NCBI RefSeq assembly: GCF_910592395.1
Contig: NC_088323.1
Coordinates: forward strand, 9,672,001-9,736,000
From: Lineus longissimus
Lineage: Eukaryota > Nemertea > Pilidiophora > Heteronemertea > Lineidae
Reading direction: 5' to 3'
Length of the DNA: 64,000 nt
Below, one piece after another: positions 42,969-54,098 of this stretch; the first letter of the stretch is position 1, and each line of letters starts with the position of its first letter. Below the pieces are notes generated by a model that was not told the origin of the DNA, ran no database searches, and worked only from the letters and a program-made list of their open reading frames with translations. The translations under genes were made by a program, and so were the position numbers.

Positions 42969-45900
42969 AAACAAAATTGTATACGGATGGGTCTATATTT
43001 CTCATTGATGGTATCTTTCTGACGAGGAGAGTCTGGTTTGAACCTATACATCTAAGCTAGGCCAGACATCCTTGCATTCCACTTTTCAGCATTACACAAA
43101 TCTTTGTTGCATGAAGAAATTCATTGATGTTTCGCTGATAGAGCTTTTCATTTTCCACAATGTCTTGTAGGTGAATTTACACATGCGATAAGCAGAACTG
43201 TCTCGTTCAAAAGACGTGCTTTTTAAGTGGGCGACCTTCTTTCAAATGAGAGCCAGCCCTCCTCCTGTTAGTGAGAAAGAATTGGTGAGAAGAGTTTGAC
43301 CACTAGACTGCTATTGCCAAGAGCTCTATACACGATGTTGGAAATTGAAATTGAAGAATGTGTTATTCGGAGGTTTCAGCTTGCATCTTTTTCCTTGACA
43401 AAGTCTTTGAGTTTGATATGTTTCATTACATAACGGTTATACGTCTGCTATTTCTATGATCAAGGTTAAATTGCATGTAGGATAGCATTCTTGATGCTCT
43501 GGAAACGGTAGTAAATAAAAGCTGGACTCAAGATTATAGATTCTAGATTTTGGACGATGGATTTTGCATCATCGGATTGCATAGCCTGGATTCAATTAAC
43601 CTCCCCTCCCGTTCATGGAATCCCAGTGGGCCTAAATTTACTAGAGCTGACAGGACGGGAACAGAATGATTATAGGACTTTATACTTTCTGGGCGGTTGT
43701 TGAGATGAGGTAAAAAAGACACACATAGATCCCATTCGGAATGCGACTCTTTTAGATAAATGATGTAACTAACGCTAATTTTGATCTTCGGGGTCAGAGA
43801 ACCTTTCAGGAATAAGAAATCATCTCCGGTGTCCTTCTGGCTGAGTTTTGTTGATAATCCTGATTACGTAGATAGCTGGGTGAGGCATGCTGTAGTAATC
43901 TTACGTAATCTACCTCTGGTCTGGGAGTGAACTTGCTACATGCTGTGTTGGCATTATCATGATGTTGTTATGAACTATGAATCGATGGACCACAATCAAA
44001 CTTTCGACTGGTAACAATGAGCCGAGAATTATTTTCTCACGTAACTAGTGGAAATGCGTGGGATCATTCTCCGAAGAAGATTTAACACTCAAGTATTTCC
44101 CTGCGAGTACAAGTCTCCTGCCGCTGAAAGTTTGCTTCGTGGTTGCTGTTAGGGAAAAAAAGAGAAACTGTAAGGCACGAGATTTCGTGATTTGTAACAA
44201 GACAAACATAGTATTTTCAACCAGGGACACTTAAAGGAAACCTATAGCGAAACACTTACAAAAATGGGGAGTTTTGAACGGCCAGGTTAAAATCTAAGGC
44301 AGGAATAAGCTTCCATTGATAAATATTAGCTGTTTTGAGTTAACCCAGGTAGTTGATTATGAGCTGGGCATCTGGGTAACATTGCATAACATTGCATAAC
44401 ATTACTGACTCCAGCCAATGAACTGCATAAGAGGTAATCACCAATTTAGTTACTTTCACCACGTTCAGCCAGTCTAAATAAAGACTTGAGTCTCGACTGG
44501 ATCTCTTTAAGGTGCACCCGGGACGACATTGTTTCTTCAGCTCCATTGCACGTGTGTGGTCAAGTCCTTGTGGTCACGCACCTGTAATTAAAGGTCTGGT
44601 CGAGGTTGTACACGAAAATAGTCCCTTTAAAAAAATGTAATTCCCTTAGTATGCAGTGGATAAGGGTCTTATCATTTTTAAATGTTTTTAAAAATAATTT
44701 TAGAATTTAGTATGATATGTGGGGCTTAACTTTTTGAAATTTTTAGATTACTTCGCATTCCCAAAGGTTCCTGTGAATATGTTGGAACCATACACTCCCA
44801 AAAGTAGGTCAACGATGAAATTGATTGAAAAAAACGCCCCCTATGTTCAGACCCCCCAAACCTTGCATTTATCATGCATAACGTACAACGAAAATTTTAT
44901 GGTTTGACAGACTGGGATAGGTCTATTTGCCTGTGAAAGCGTTCTTCCCAGATTACGTCTTGGAAAAAGTTATGAGCTTATGGATATTGCCTATTTAACA
45001 GGAAAATGGCTTAAAACTTTATTACAGGTACGTGGCCTTGTAATCATTGGATACTGATACCAAAGATATCGATACACCAATGAAACTATTCACTGGTGCT
45101 GGAGAAAGGAATGCTAGATTCAATGAAAACCTGGAAGATGCAAACATTTGGGTACTTTTCCATAAGGAACAAGCCCATTAGACTTATGACAAAATGGTTG
45201 ATCGAGCTGCATTGAGGGAAACCAGGCGGGGAGCAGTAGGCCTATTGGACAACCCTGCTCGTCGAAGCACAGTTTTATTCTTTCATGACTTAATTTTGTA
45301 CACTGTGCCCTCTCTTATAATTATATGGGGGAACATAGGGATGACCCCACATTTACGACATTTTATTCGAGCATTCTTGCCCTGTACATTTGGGTAGATT
45401 ATACATGCTGTCGGCGCTTCGCCATGTCAATCATTATCCTTATTTTGGGGTCTTCCCGCCTTTCCACCTTCGCTACGGCATTGTACGGTACCAGTGACGT
45501 CTTATCTGTTTTTCCCACGTTTCCAACGTCCTTACGTTACGTTTAGTGTTGAACGTGTTACGGCTGGCCGGGTATTGTAGGAGTTTCCGGGACAGGTTTC
45601 GGGCGTATCTTTTCGCCGTTTTGTGTCGATTTCCTCTTAAGTTTATCTTTCTAAACGCCAAGACGCATTCTACCTTCAGTACAATTTTTTCGGATATTGC
45701 GCACAATGTTTTGTAAGTTGTACAAAATTTCTTATATACATTCCATAATGTTTACTGTTTTTAGTAGCTGGCGATGCCGGTAACCCTTGGACGGCCCTGT
45801 CTCTCTTCAGATTACAATCTGCCTCGGTTTCCCTTTTATGTCGGATCCAGTTTATTCATACTTATATGTATCTCTGGAGGTTATTTTGCCTACTTGTGCG

Positions 45901-46535
45901 CGTTTCATCTTCCTGTATTTAGTTTGGGTTCAATCTTATGTATTTCAGATAAAACGTCGGCATCTTTTTAAATAAAGCAATACGTTTTAAGAAGATCGGA
46001 TACGTCGCGCCTAAGTCATTGACGATTGCGGACCAGGAAGCAAATGTAAACCCTTACACATGCAATACACGTGCAATGGAAGCCAATACTGGCAGAGATA
46101 TTATCCTTGAATATTCATTATAGCTCCTTTGGAGAATGGAACAGGAGCTGAAATATTGCCATAAATAATGCGAATGATCCTTTAAGGCCTCAATCACCGC
46201 GCTTCAAATCATCGACTAAACACGGCAGTTTTTCATTAGTTACGAGTACAGAGCGCATAAAACGCCACCAAAAATCAATTCGTTTCAGTAGAAGGAGATA
46301 ATCAGTAATAGGAAAGAGGATGTACGCCAATCCATGACTTTTTTAAAAACGGCCTAAAAACATGGTTTTGGGCGCAATTTCAGTAAAAACGCCATTTCTA
46401 AAAATACCAATTTTTCCTTAATACTAGGGCTAAGTTTATGTTACTAGTAGTCGTGTTACTAAATAAACAAGGGGTTTAACACTAACTAAATGATTTATTA
46501 CCCATGAGCAACACAACATAAGGATATGTTTACAT
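42969..46535. other. No gene seen
   Basis: AT-rich sequence with only short frames. ATTGCATAACATTGCATAAC at about 44385-44405 is a local direct repeat. Nothing else is supported. Confidence 0.4.
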
Positions 46536-47044
46536 ATGACTTCTTTAACTTTGATGTTTATGCTATCCCTAATAGTTTTTTTCTCTGTAAAATACTTTAA
46601 CATAACTCCTGGGTTATTAAGTTTGAAAAATAGAAATGACTTTCTAAGAAACTCAACGTATGGTGATAGTTGGGTAATTGATGAAATAATTCTTTTTTTA
46701 AAGAAGGTAATTGATGTTATCAAACAGACCATGTCTTACATACCAACAGTTAATGATACAAAAGTCATAATGGTTTCTCTAATCCAGGAATACAAAGGTT
46801 GAATAATTCTATCAGAACTTATGGTTATTGTATACTGGGTGCTCAAGCATTAACAAGAACACCAATTGCAGGAAGAGGAGGAACACAATTAGATGCATAG
46901 AAATAATTTAATAATCTTTTACAAGATTTTATCTATAAACATCCTGATATCCCAATTTCAATTGCTAGGTACCATAAATCATTATCTGATACACATACAG
47001 GACTGGATTATGTATTCACAAGGACTTTACATCATTGGATATGA
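46536..47044 (+). pseudogene. Degenerate Polinton-side gene, unrecognised
   Basis: The first frame has a hydrophobic N-terminus (LTLMFMLSLIVFFSVKYFNI) and a soluble part (SYIPTVNDTKVIMVSLIQEY). Other phases continue LNNSIRTYGYCILGAQALTR, then IYKHPDIPISIARYHKSLSD and THTGLDYVFTRTLHHWI to about 47030. It looks like one gene broken by at least two frameshifts. It precedes small Polinton genes in the same orientation, so it probably belongs to that element. No family assigned. Confidence 0.45.
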
Positions 47045-47047
47045 CAT

Positions 47048-47243
47048 GGTACTTAAAATGGGTAAGATAGTTAATTACAATAATAATATCTTAATTGCAC
47101 CTAATAATGCTGCACTTGGTAAGATTGATGTTGATAATAAAACGACTTTAACACCATCAATGACGGAAGGACAAAGTGTTGATACAATAAGGGTGGAAAC
47201 TAATGGTGTTAGTAGGATTGAGACTAGGACTATGACTTCGTAA
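47048..47243 (+). CDS. Small unrecognised Polinton-side protein
   Basis: From ATG 47048, about 65 codons: MVLKMGKIVNYNNNILIAPN then NAALGKIDVDNKTTLTPSMT and TNGVSRIETRTMTS. Ser/Thr/Asn-rich, no known motif. Three micro-hairpins (47247-47257, 47258-47266, 47271-47281) follow immediately after the stop, a position repeated at other Polinton gene ends. Confidence 0.4.
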
Positions 47244-47246
47244 AGA

Positions 47247-47281
47247 GAGCAAGGCTCGACTTCGTCAAGAGAACAAAGTTC
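47247..47281. repeat. Triloop micro-hairpin cluster
   Basis: Three adjacent perfect inverted repeats with 3-nt loops: GAGC-AAG-GCTC, GAC-TTC-GTC and GAAC-AAA-GTTC. The same architecture recurs at 53916-53939, 54132-54186, 54324-54349, 56805-56849, 57063-57073 and 63690-63732. Confidence 0.8.
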
Positions 47282-47656
47282 TACTAATGGTGTCATTGTG
47301 AAACCTGATAGTAAAATTAAGAAACCTATTAGTAAGATTGATAGTAAGATTAATAAAAAACTGACCACATTTTTATTAATTCTACAGTTCTGTTAGACAG
47401 AACCACAACCATTACGGATTGTGGTTCGATTTGAGAACCACAGAGGACAACCGTCTCCACGGCTCGGGTAAAGGCTTCAAAACACAAAGGATGGAATACA
47501 ATCATCGATAACAAAAGAAACAAGAAAGGGACCATACAAAATGCACACATTCGTGGTTTCTGATGCTCAGGTTAACATCCAAAATCCACAAATTGTTTCT
47601 TTACATAACTAGCATGTAACAGTCCTGAGGGAATCAATAGATTACCTTCTAACTAA

Positions 47657-47842
47657 ATGGATACACCAGGAAAGAAAGACATCATCAATACTCTGTACCA
47701 AAGTGTACTATTAGCAACAACAACTATTGGTTACTCTTACTTACTAAGAAGGTTTTTGAGAATTGATATTGGTTCACCAAGTCATGCCAACTTAGAAGAG
47801 ATTTTTAAACTAGGTGGAACTGTAGCTGTTAGTAATGGAACA
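47657..47842 (+). pseudogene. Small Polinton membrane-type protein, split by LINE
   Basis: MDTPGKKDIINTLYQSVLLA then TTTIGYSYLLRRFLRIDIGS and IFKLGGTVAVSNGTLEYL: a short protein with a hydrophobic N-terminal helix and a second one, of a type recurrent in Polintons. The frame then runs into a LINE. The gene's last codons (QGILPRNIMK and stop) resume at about 53777-53808 after the LINE. The open frame to 48181 is therefore a chimera of two elements. Role unknown; family membership is from general resemblance. Confidence 0.6.
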
Positions 47843-48659
47843 TTAGAGTACCTATACTGTAATGATAATATAGTTCTGTTGGCCCCTACTTTATTTGGGC
47901 TAAAGACAATGCTTAAAATTGCAAGCAAATTCTCTATTGAGTCATGCATATCACTCAAAGCATCAAAAAGTAGGTTCTTGGTGTTTGGATCACAAGATCC
48001 GCCACTGGAAATTTTATTTGAGGGGACTAGGGTTAGTATTTCTACTGAGGAAGATCATCTTGGAATTTTTATTGGTCCGAACATACATCATCGGAGAGAG
48101 TTGAGTTTAATTAATGATTTTTATAAAAGGACAAATATACTAATGGCACAATTTAGATTTGCTAATTGGGACGTAAGGTAAAAGTTATTTAAGAGTTTTT
48201 GTAAGTCACTTTATGGTTACCAGATGTTTAGATGTTTCAAAACCCTATATTTAAGAAATGTATGTAGCATGGCGCAAAAGTGTACGTCAGGTTCTATTGT
48301 TACCTTATCGGACTCACAACGTTCTCCTACCGTTTATAATTCATGATCATAGCATTTAAATTCAATTGGAAAAGCGCTTTGTCGAGTTCATTTCGGGAAA
48401 TAACTTGTCAAGTAATGTTTATGTCAAAATATGTTTCATATTAAAGGTCAAATGCTGAGCTATTTAACCTGTATTTGTGGTGAATTTTCATAATATGCTA
48501 TCTTAAAAAACATAATAAACCGGAAGGAATTCAAAAAATAGTGATTTTTTTGTGAAATAAGTGCTATTTGTTCAGTCCTCTGCGAGCTCGTTTTTGAAGG
48601 CGCTTTTGAAAAGACCGCCAGATGTGTAGTTACGCTATTCGCCGCTAGGTTCACATTGG

Positions 48660-48679
48660 TGACGTCACTAGTGCTGTCA
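48660..48679 (+). promoter_or_regulatory. CRE-bearing promoter module, left
   Basis: TGACGTCACTAGTGCTGTCA, an exact reverse complement of 53164-53183. It contains the palindromic CRE TGACGTCA and lies 34 bases before the first ATG of the P2X7-domain gene, followed by CTGCGCAAG (also near the other end) and AAAATGGCGGC. Confidence 0.7.
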
Positions 48680-48712
48680 AATCCACGATCATTGACCACT
48701 GCGCAAGTAAAA

Positions 48713-50207
48713 ATGGCGGCTGCAAGCATGGCGAGCGAAGATTGTGCGGGAGATTTGTTTGATGACGATTTGGTTGTTGATGAAGGCAATGGTGTGATTC
48801 AACCCTACATGTACGAGCCAGTAGTGGAGAGTGCGAGAGACGATTCAGATTCTTGTTCTTAATCGGGCGAAGGTGATGATGGGGAGATGGAGGATGAGCG
48901 ACTTGATCGCATAGGAAATATCAATCTGTCAATTGGTGAGTTCCAAGTGCAGTGGCAGTGCACTGTGCATGCCATGTGCCATAGGCGCGGCATCAGCTGG
49001 ACATTATAGGGGGCCTATGCTGATATGAGCCATGTCATCATGTGCATGTATTCATGTACATCTCTACATAGGGCTCCATCGTTCACGGATCGAGTGTTGT
49101 CAGTAAACAATTGGCGTTTTTCACCTCGAATATGTCGAAACCACAACGTATCTTGAGTTGAGTGAGTTCATTCAACATGGTTATTTTATAGTAAGTAGGA
49201 TCTCGGATCGGAATACTAAGCCTCAGGGTTTGGTAGTAGGCCTACTCGAATGGAGTGAACTCTAGGCCTAATAATTTGGATTATTACTGTACTGAGACTC
49301 TTCCATTGCGGAGCATTACCACACCAAATAGTGAAATACTACACCCGCGCAAAGACAACAGTTTATTCTCACCGTAACAACTTAAGGCGAAAGCCTTCGA
49401 CAATACTACATTAATTGATTGATTGAAACAATGCTAAATCTTACTGAGCTGAGCTCCAGGGGTCTGCCTCTCACTCAAATTTGGCCTACCCTTGGCCTAG
49501 GCCCTGATTCATTGATGGCAATGGCTATCAAAATATCATCACTGCTGTATAACAATAACATTTATATTATACTCGTATTTGTAGGTGTCATTGTGGTGTC
49601 TGCACTCCACAAGAGAAGGGGAGGGAATCCTTGTGCTGCTCAGACTATTCACCAGTCCAGGCCAAGAAGGATGAGCTGAAAGTAGAGTGCATCACGCAAC
49701 ACCCAGGTTTTTCCAGCACCTGTCTTGATAGATGGGTGCTGGAAATGTCGATGTATCACTACATCGAAGAGCAGGGACAAATAGGCGATGACCAGCCCAT
49801 TCACAAGTAAGTAATGATGACCACCTCCATCGCTGTATAATTGACGACAAGAAAAGGCAATATCAATTCAGAAATGAGATTTTTTTCTCCCTTTGAAGAC
49901 TAGAAATATAGAAAATAGATATACAATGTAATAAAATGTATCTACATGTATTTAGTAATAATATTACAAGTTTTCAATGAATTTTAAAAAAACTGTCAAT
50001 TAAATGTACAAACATTGTTTTCTTCCCAACAATTTCAGGTTATATCGATACGTGGCCTATAGGAACCTTGTCCGTTGGGTTTGGAAGAGGTTGGGGAGAA
50101 GGAACCGTTTGCCGCTCCCTGTTTGTGCTCGGGACAAGATACGTGCTGCTTGGCCTGCTCCGGACAATGACGGGTACACAGGATTCAAGTATCCTACGTT
50201 CAATTGA
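48713..50207 (+). pseudogene. P2X7 C-terminal (ballast) domain protein
   Basis: Three exons. Exon 1 (48713-48935) is acidic (ASEDCAGDLFDDDLVVDEGN, VIQPYMYEPVVE, ERLDRIGN). Exon 2 (49585-49806) carries the metal-binding pattern CHCGVCTPQEKGRESLCC and ECITQHPGFSSTCLDRWVLE. Exon 3 (50039-50207) ends LYRYVAYRNLVRWVWKRLGR, DKIRAAWPAPDN and GYTGFKYPTFN. The 49807-50038 intron has GTAAGT and CAG and joins in phase. This is the cytoplasmic domain of P2X7 receptors without the channel. A TAA at 48860 and a one-base phase mismatch between exons 1 and 2 suggest a recent pseudogene. Role in the transposon unknown. Confidence 0.8.
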
Positions 50208-52185
50208 TTTGGTGTGACCGTTCAATTGATCTGTGATAGTGAACTCTGATGGTGCTATGAATGAACTCCACAGTTTGTTAAACCTCGTTTTTGTTTCTTC
50301 TACAACTTTCATCTTGTCCTGCTTGTCGTACTTTGAGCACACTGGACCTGGAATAGGATGAGTCAATTGGTACTTGTCCTTTGCATCTCTTGCCAATTTG
50401 TAAGATGGCAGGTCATCTCTCCGCTTCAGCAGGTCCTCCAGAATTAGCTGTACATAGTCTGAAAACATAAAGGGAAGTATTAATACAAGTAATCTTGTTT
50501 CTTCTTGTTTCTTGCAGTGCTAGCACTAAAGTAACGATGCTGGCCGTTATACCTACCATATGTTGATTCAATTTTGACCTCTTTTGCTACTGCAGCTCCT
50601 CCTCTCCCCTTGGGGTATGAAATCGACCACTGCGGCTGTTCATCTTGTCCCATACGCTGTTTCCGATTTGGATTTTCATTAAAGTGGAGTGTGGCGAGCA
50701 GTAACCTGTAAAGAGAATTTGTAATACTGGCATGACTGGTCAATGCTTTCAATCAATGTTTTACTCGCCTCACGCCTTATAGTCCAAGTAGAGTGCAAGA
50801 ACAAAGTTCAGTTGCATCACGAATAAGGAAAAGTGGGCTTTGATAGCACTCACTCAAAGCATTGCATGAATTTTTTTTCGTGATTCAGTAATGACCCCTG
50901 AGAATACATTGTAGTCTATCATACCTTGCTTTCATTGGCTCATAGAAGAAATGGCGGGATTTGGGAGCGAAATAACCAACAATTTTGTGATACGACTCAA
51001 GAGATGAAGTCTGATATTGAGTCCTCTTACTGGACTTGAACCAGAATATAGAATTCCTGAAACAATTTAATGAGAAATCATAATACTGGTTTGGCTTTCT
51101 TTCAGGATTTATGAATTTACCCTTTTTTGGTATTTCCGGTGGTCCTATTTTTGATTTTTTATTCTACATATCTCAATAGCATAGAAAACATCGAAAAAAA
51201 TCATTTGTTGCAATTTGTTCCATGTTTTTTCGTATATTGACCCGACTAATGTCTTAAGAATCATGCAGCATACGTATGTAGCCTACCTGCAGACAAAAGC
51301 AAATTTCCAATGGGAAGCTGTCCTTTAAATGGTTGTGATGTCCATTCCTGTTGATGTTGATTTTCACAAATCGCCATCACCATCACAGCTGTGCCAAGCG
51401 TACGGAGTGCGACTCGACATGGTGCCCTGCAAACTTGACAAAACATGAACAGAAGCCTCAAGCTTGATTCAAAGACAATGAATTTTCTCTCATATTGAGG
51501 GGAGGGCTGTTCATACTCATTGGGTTACCTTGGAAAACTGGCACATCAATGTCAAAAAGATCTGTCTGAATGGCAATTTCTCGGACTTCTGGTTCTGCCT
51601 GACAGCCAATATCCCCGGTGCAGGAGGTTGTCTGTGAACCTTTGTTCCGAGACCCAGTGACAATATTGACCTGGACAGCCTTGGCAAACCGCATGGAGAC
51701 TGAGGAGCCAACTTGTGTCCCAATGGCAAAGGTTTCAGGGTGTTCCTGCAAAGATAAGAAATAGAATTGAGGCTATTGTTCCGGGGATGTTGTTTACATT
51801 AACTTTCACTACATTATTAATGCAGCTAATTTTTATTACAAGATTGTGGGATTAGTCCATCCTCTGATTTATTAGTCTACACTGTTCGGGACATTTATCT
51901 ATGTAAATATGATCACCCAATATAACCAGTTTTTGTAGAGCCACACCCTGAAGTCAGTTAATTGTAAGCTTATGACACATGGGGCTGGGTTATGATTGAA
52001 CATACTTGTGGCAAAACCTCCAAATCGTCTAAACTCTGTGGCAGTACTGCATCCTCTATCAGGTGATTGCCAACCTCCTCAAATCGGCCTTCATCAGCCA
52101 TCAAAAAACCATCATCCTGCTCAGCTGCCTCCTCCGCCTCCTCTCCATACAACACGTTGTATCCCGCTACCGCCTCTGCTACAGC
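50040..52185 (-). pseudogene. Kolobok-like transposase, central exons missing
   Basis: Minus-strand exons: B 52006-52185 (acidic), C 51539-51745 (VREIAIQTDLFDIDVPVF), D 51287-51426 (GTAVMVMAICENQHQQEWTS, then QPFKGQLPIGNLLLSA), E 50935-51056 (QTSSLESYHKIVGYFAPKSR), F 50557-50705 (LLATLHFNENPNRKQR, SYPKGRG) and G from 50458 (DYVQLILEDLLKRRDDLPSY). B-C-D and E-F-G join in phase with GT-AG sites. D to E does not, and only 230 bases separate them, where relatives carry the long catalytic part. The C-terminal frame stays open to 50040, antisense to the last exon of the P2X7-domain gene. A possible first exon is at 52948-52992. Confidence 0.68.
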
Positions 52186-52947
52186 CTACGAAATGAGAAA
52201 CAAATATTTTAAATAGAAGGCCTATCATAATTGACTAATAGGAGTAGGACTTTTGTATTTGACTTGCTCCTACAGCTGAAGGTAGCCTAGTAGGTGCAGT
52301 CGTGCAGTATCAATTATGAACATTATCAAGTTGTAGTCTTAAAAGGTCCTCAGGCCCCAGCAACACCACATCCTACACTTCAGACTAGAGACCAGACATG
52401 TGTCTCAACTTAAGTTATGGTATGATTAGATTCTAGTGTAGCAGTGGTTAGATTCTAATTTGTGGTCTGTGGATTATGACTGAACCTGCATATTTCTGTT
52501 TATGTATAATTTCGTGTACTAGAAGTACTATAGGATTTACCGCAGGGAGCTTTGTGATGTTATTTTCACTGATGGTAGAGTAATATATTGTTTTGTTATA
52601 GATTGAGCCTTGCTCAGGTCTTTGGACTGTTGATATAGTACATGGTTTGTACTGGTAGTTGGTCATTTTGCTTTGGGATTCTCTATGTCTCTTCTTGAAC
52701 TTTCTGGGGGGAGGAGATGTAGTGGTCGATTTATCTGCTCTTGTGTTTTTCTTGTTTAAGGTGCTAGCTGCGCAAGCGCGGAGCCATGTTTTGTTGTTGT
52801 TATTATTGTTATCGGCGTGTCAAGTTCACAATATATACTGAGTATCAATAAACGAATAAAGCAGAGATTCGTCCTCGTGTTCGTTGGTTTGGAATGGTGT
52901 GGAAGGGAACACACTACATAATAACCGACCCCATCTACTTTCAACAC

Positions 52948-52992
52948 CTTCGTTGAATCACTGCTGCAGTTTGGTGCGACGCAGTAAACCAT
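52948..52992 (-). CDS. Possible THAP-type first exon
   Basis: ATG at 52992 encodes MVYCVAPNCSSDSTK followed by AAG|GTGTTG, a possible donor. CxxxxC after a short start is how THAP zinc domains begin, and THAP domains occur in Kolobok transposases. The rest of the THAP domain (AVPTF-type end, later Cys and His) was not found, so this is weak. Confidence 0.35.
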
Positions 52993-53163
52993 TTTTGCTT
53001 TAGAACATGTAAAATAATTGGTTTTACATGGTAGGAACGGCGTGAACGCAACCAGAAAGTAGAATCAGCTGTCAGATGAATGAAAATAAAACTGGTCTCC
53101 TGTCTTGCGCAGGCATCTACAGCATGGCGTTTGTGTATGCAGGCAGTGGGATCAGTCTAACAA

Positions 53164-53183
53164 TGACAGCACTAGTGACGTCA
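53164..53183 (-). promoter_or_regulatory. CRE-bearing promoter module, right
   Basis: Exact inverted copy of 48660-48679. It would drive the minus-strand transposase gene, as the left copy drives the plus-strand gene. Downstream on the minus strand, TGCGCAAG is also conserved. Confidence 0.65.
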
Positions 53184-53774
53184 CTCCTCATTTGGAATTC
53201 CCCAAAACCGCGAGAGTTTCCGAACGAAATACGAACTTTGCCGAAGCAAATTCACGCTGAGACAGGGCGGTTTATTTGAATTTCTTTATTCCATGCGATA
53301 TTTATGCAAATAAATTTACTACATTTGACATCTAAAGGTAACAAAAGGTTATCCTGATGTACTTTGATTAAGATTAGGCCTAACTTTGGCATTTAACCTT
53401 TAAGCCAGGGGAGTCGGTCCTCATTGGGTTGTGGCTTCAGTTGGTTGTTACACAAATATGGCTTGGATAGGGATAATATACCGAACTTGGTGGACATGGT
53501 TATAGAAATAGATAGGGTAAATGATAGACATGGGCAAAATAGGGTTGCGGAGAAGATTAGGGAGCTTTTGAAGATGAGGGATTTAAGAAAATGGGGTGTT
53601 TAATTACGGGGAAGTAACAGAAATAATTAATTATTTATGTACGTCCGATGAGGGACATGGATTGCAGTGTTAAGAGTTTAATATTTCTGTAATTTAGATT
53701 CACATTGCACCATACACTAAGTTTGTAATGCAATCTGTACAATCATTGTACGAAATAAACAAATATATATATAC

Positions 53775-54098
53775 GGTCAAGGTATCTTACCAAGAAACAT
53801 AATGAAGTAGAGTATATAAATATTGTTCTCTTGACGAAGCCAGCTTCGCTCATGTGACAAAAGTCAGAGTCACAGTTTTAGATTGATGAAAATTGATTAA
53901 GTTCTACCTTAAGTCGAGCTTTGCTCTCTTGACTAAGTCATAGTTTTACCTTACGTTGAATAAAATGAAAACTCTGAGCAAAATGTGTCTTATCACAATT
54001 TGTCACACGGGAGATGAGCATGTTGTGTGGCTCATAAATAAGCAGTTATTCTAGCTTTGTGTGCATTTGAAACTTTGTTTGCATTTCAATATATTTAA
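53775..54098 (+). other. Polinton intergenic region with micro-hairpins
   Basis: Starts with the last codons of the gene at 47657. Then come GAAGC-CA-GCTTC (about 53836-53847), GAGC-TTT-GCTC (53916-53926) and GAC-TAA-GTC (53931-53939). The block GAGCTTTGCTCTCTTGACT, then AGTCATAGTTTTACCTTA, recurs at 56805-56870 before the next gene. Confidence 0.65.

Larger units (their letters stand above)
48445..53399. mobile_element. TTAA-flanked DNA transposon (Kolobok-like) with P2X7-domain gene
   Basis: TTAA lies on both sides (48441-48444, 53400-53403). Ends: AGGTCAAATGC on the left, and AGGTTAAATGC as the complement of the right end. Removing the element and one TTAA leaves the LINE reading frame continuous, which shows a precise insertion. 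Inside are two converging spliced genes: a P2X7 C-terminal-domain protein (plus) and a transposase-like protein (minus). A 20 bp promoter module is present inverted near each end. TTAA duplication and a transposase of this sort fit Kolobok; the catalytic exons look lost. Confidence 0.82.
47838..53774 (+). mobile_element. 5'-truncated LINE (CR1/L2-like), itself split
   Basis: Only the end of the reverse transcriptase and the C-terminal domain remain: YCNDNIVLLAPTLFGLKTML (degenerate active-site box) and LKASKSRFLVFGSQD, then HLGIFIGPNI and LFKSFCKSLYGYQM. Another phase follows (WRKSVRQVLLLPYRTHNVLL, QLEKRFVEFI). At 48441 a TTAA element interrupts. From 53404 the same frame resumes (LLHKYGLDRDNIPNLVDMVI, VAEKIRELLKMRDL) and ends with INYLCTSDEG near 53665. 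The 3' tail is AAATAAACAAATATATATAT. It lies inside a Polinton gene. Confidence 0.82.
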
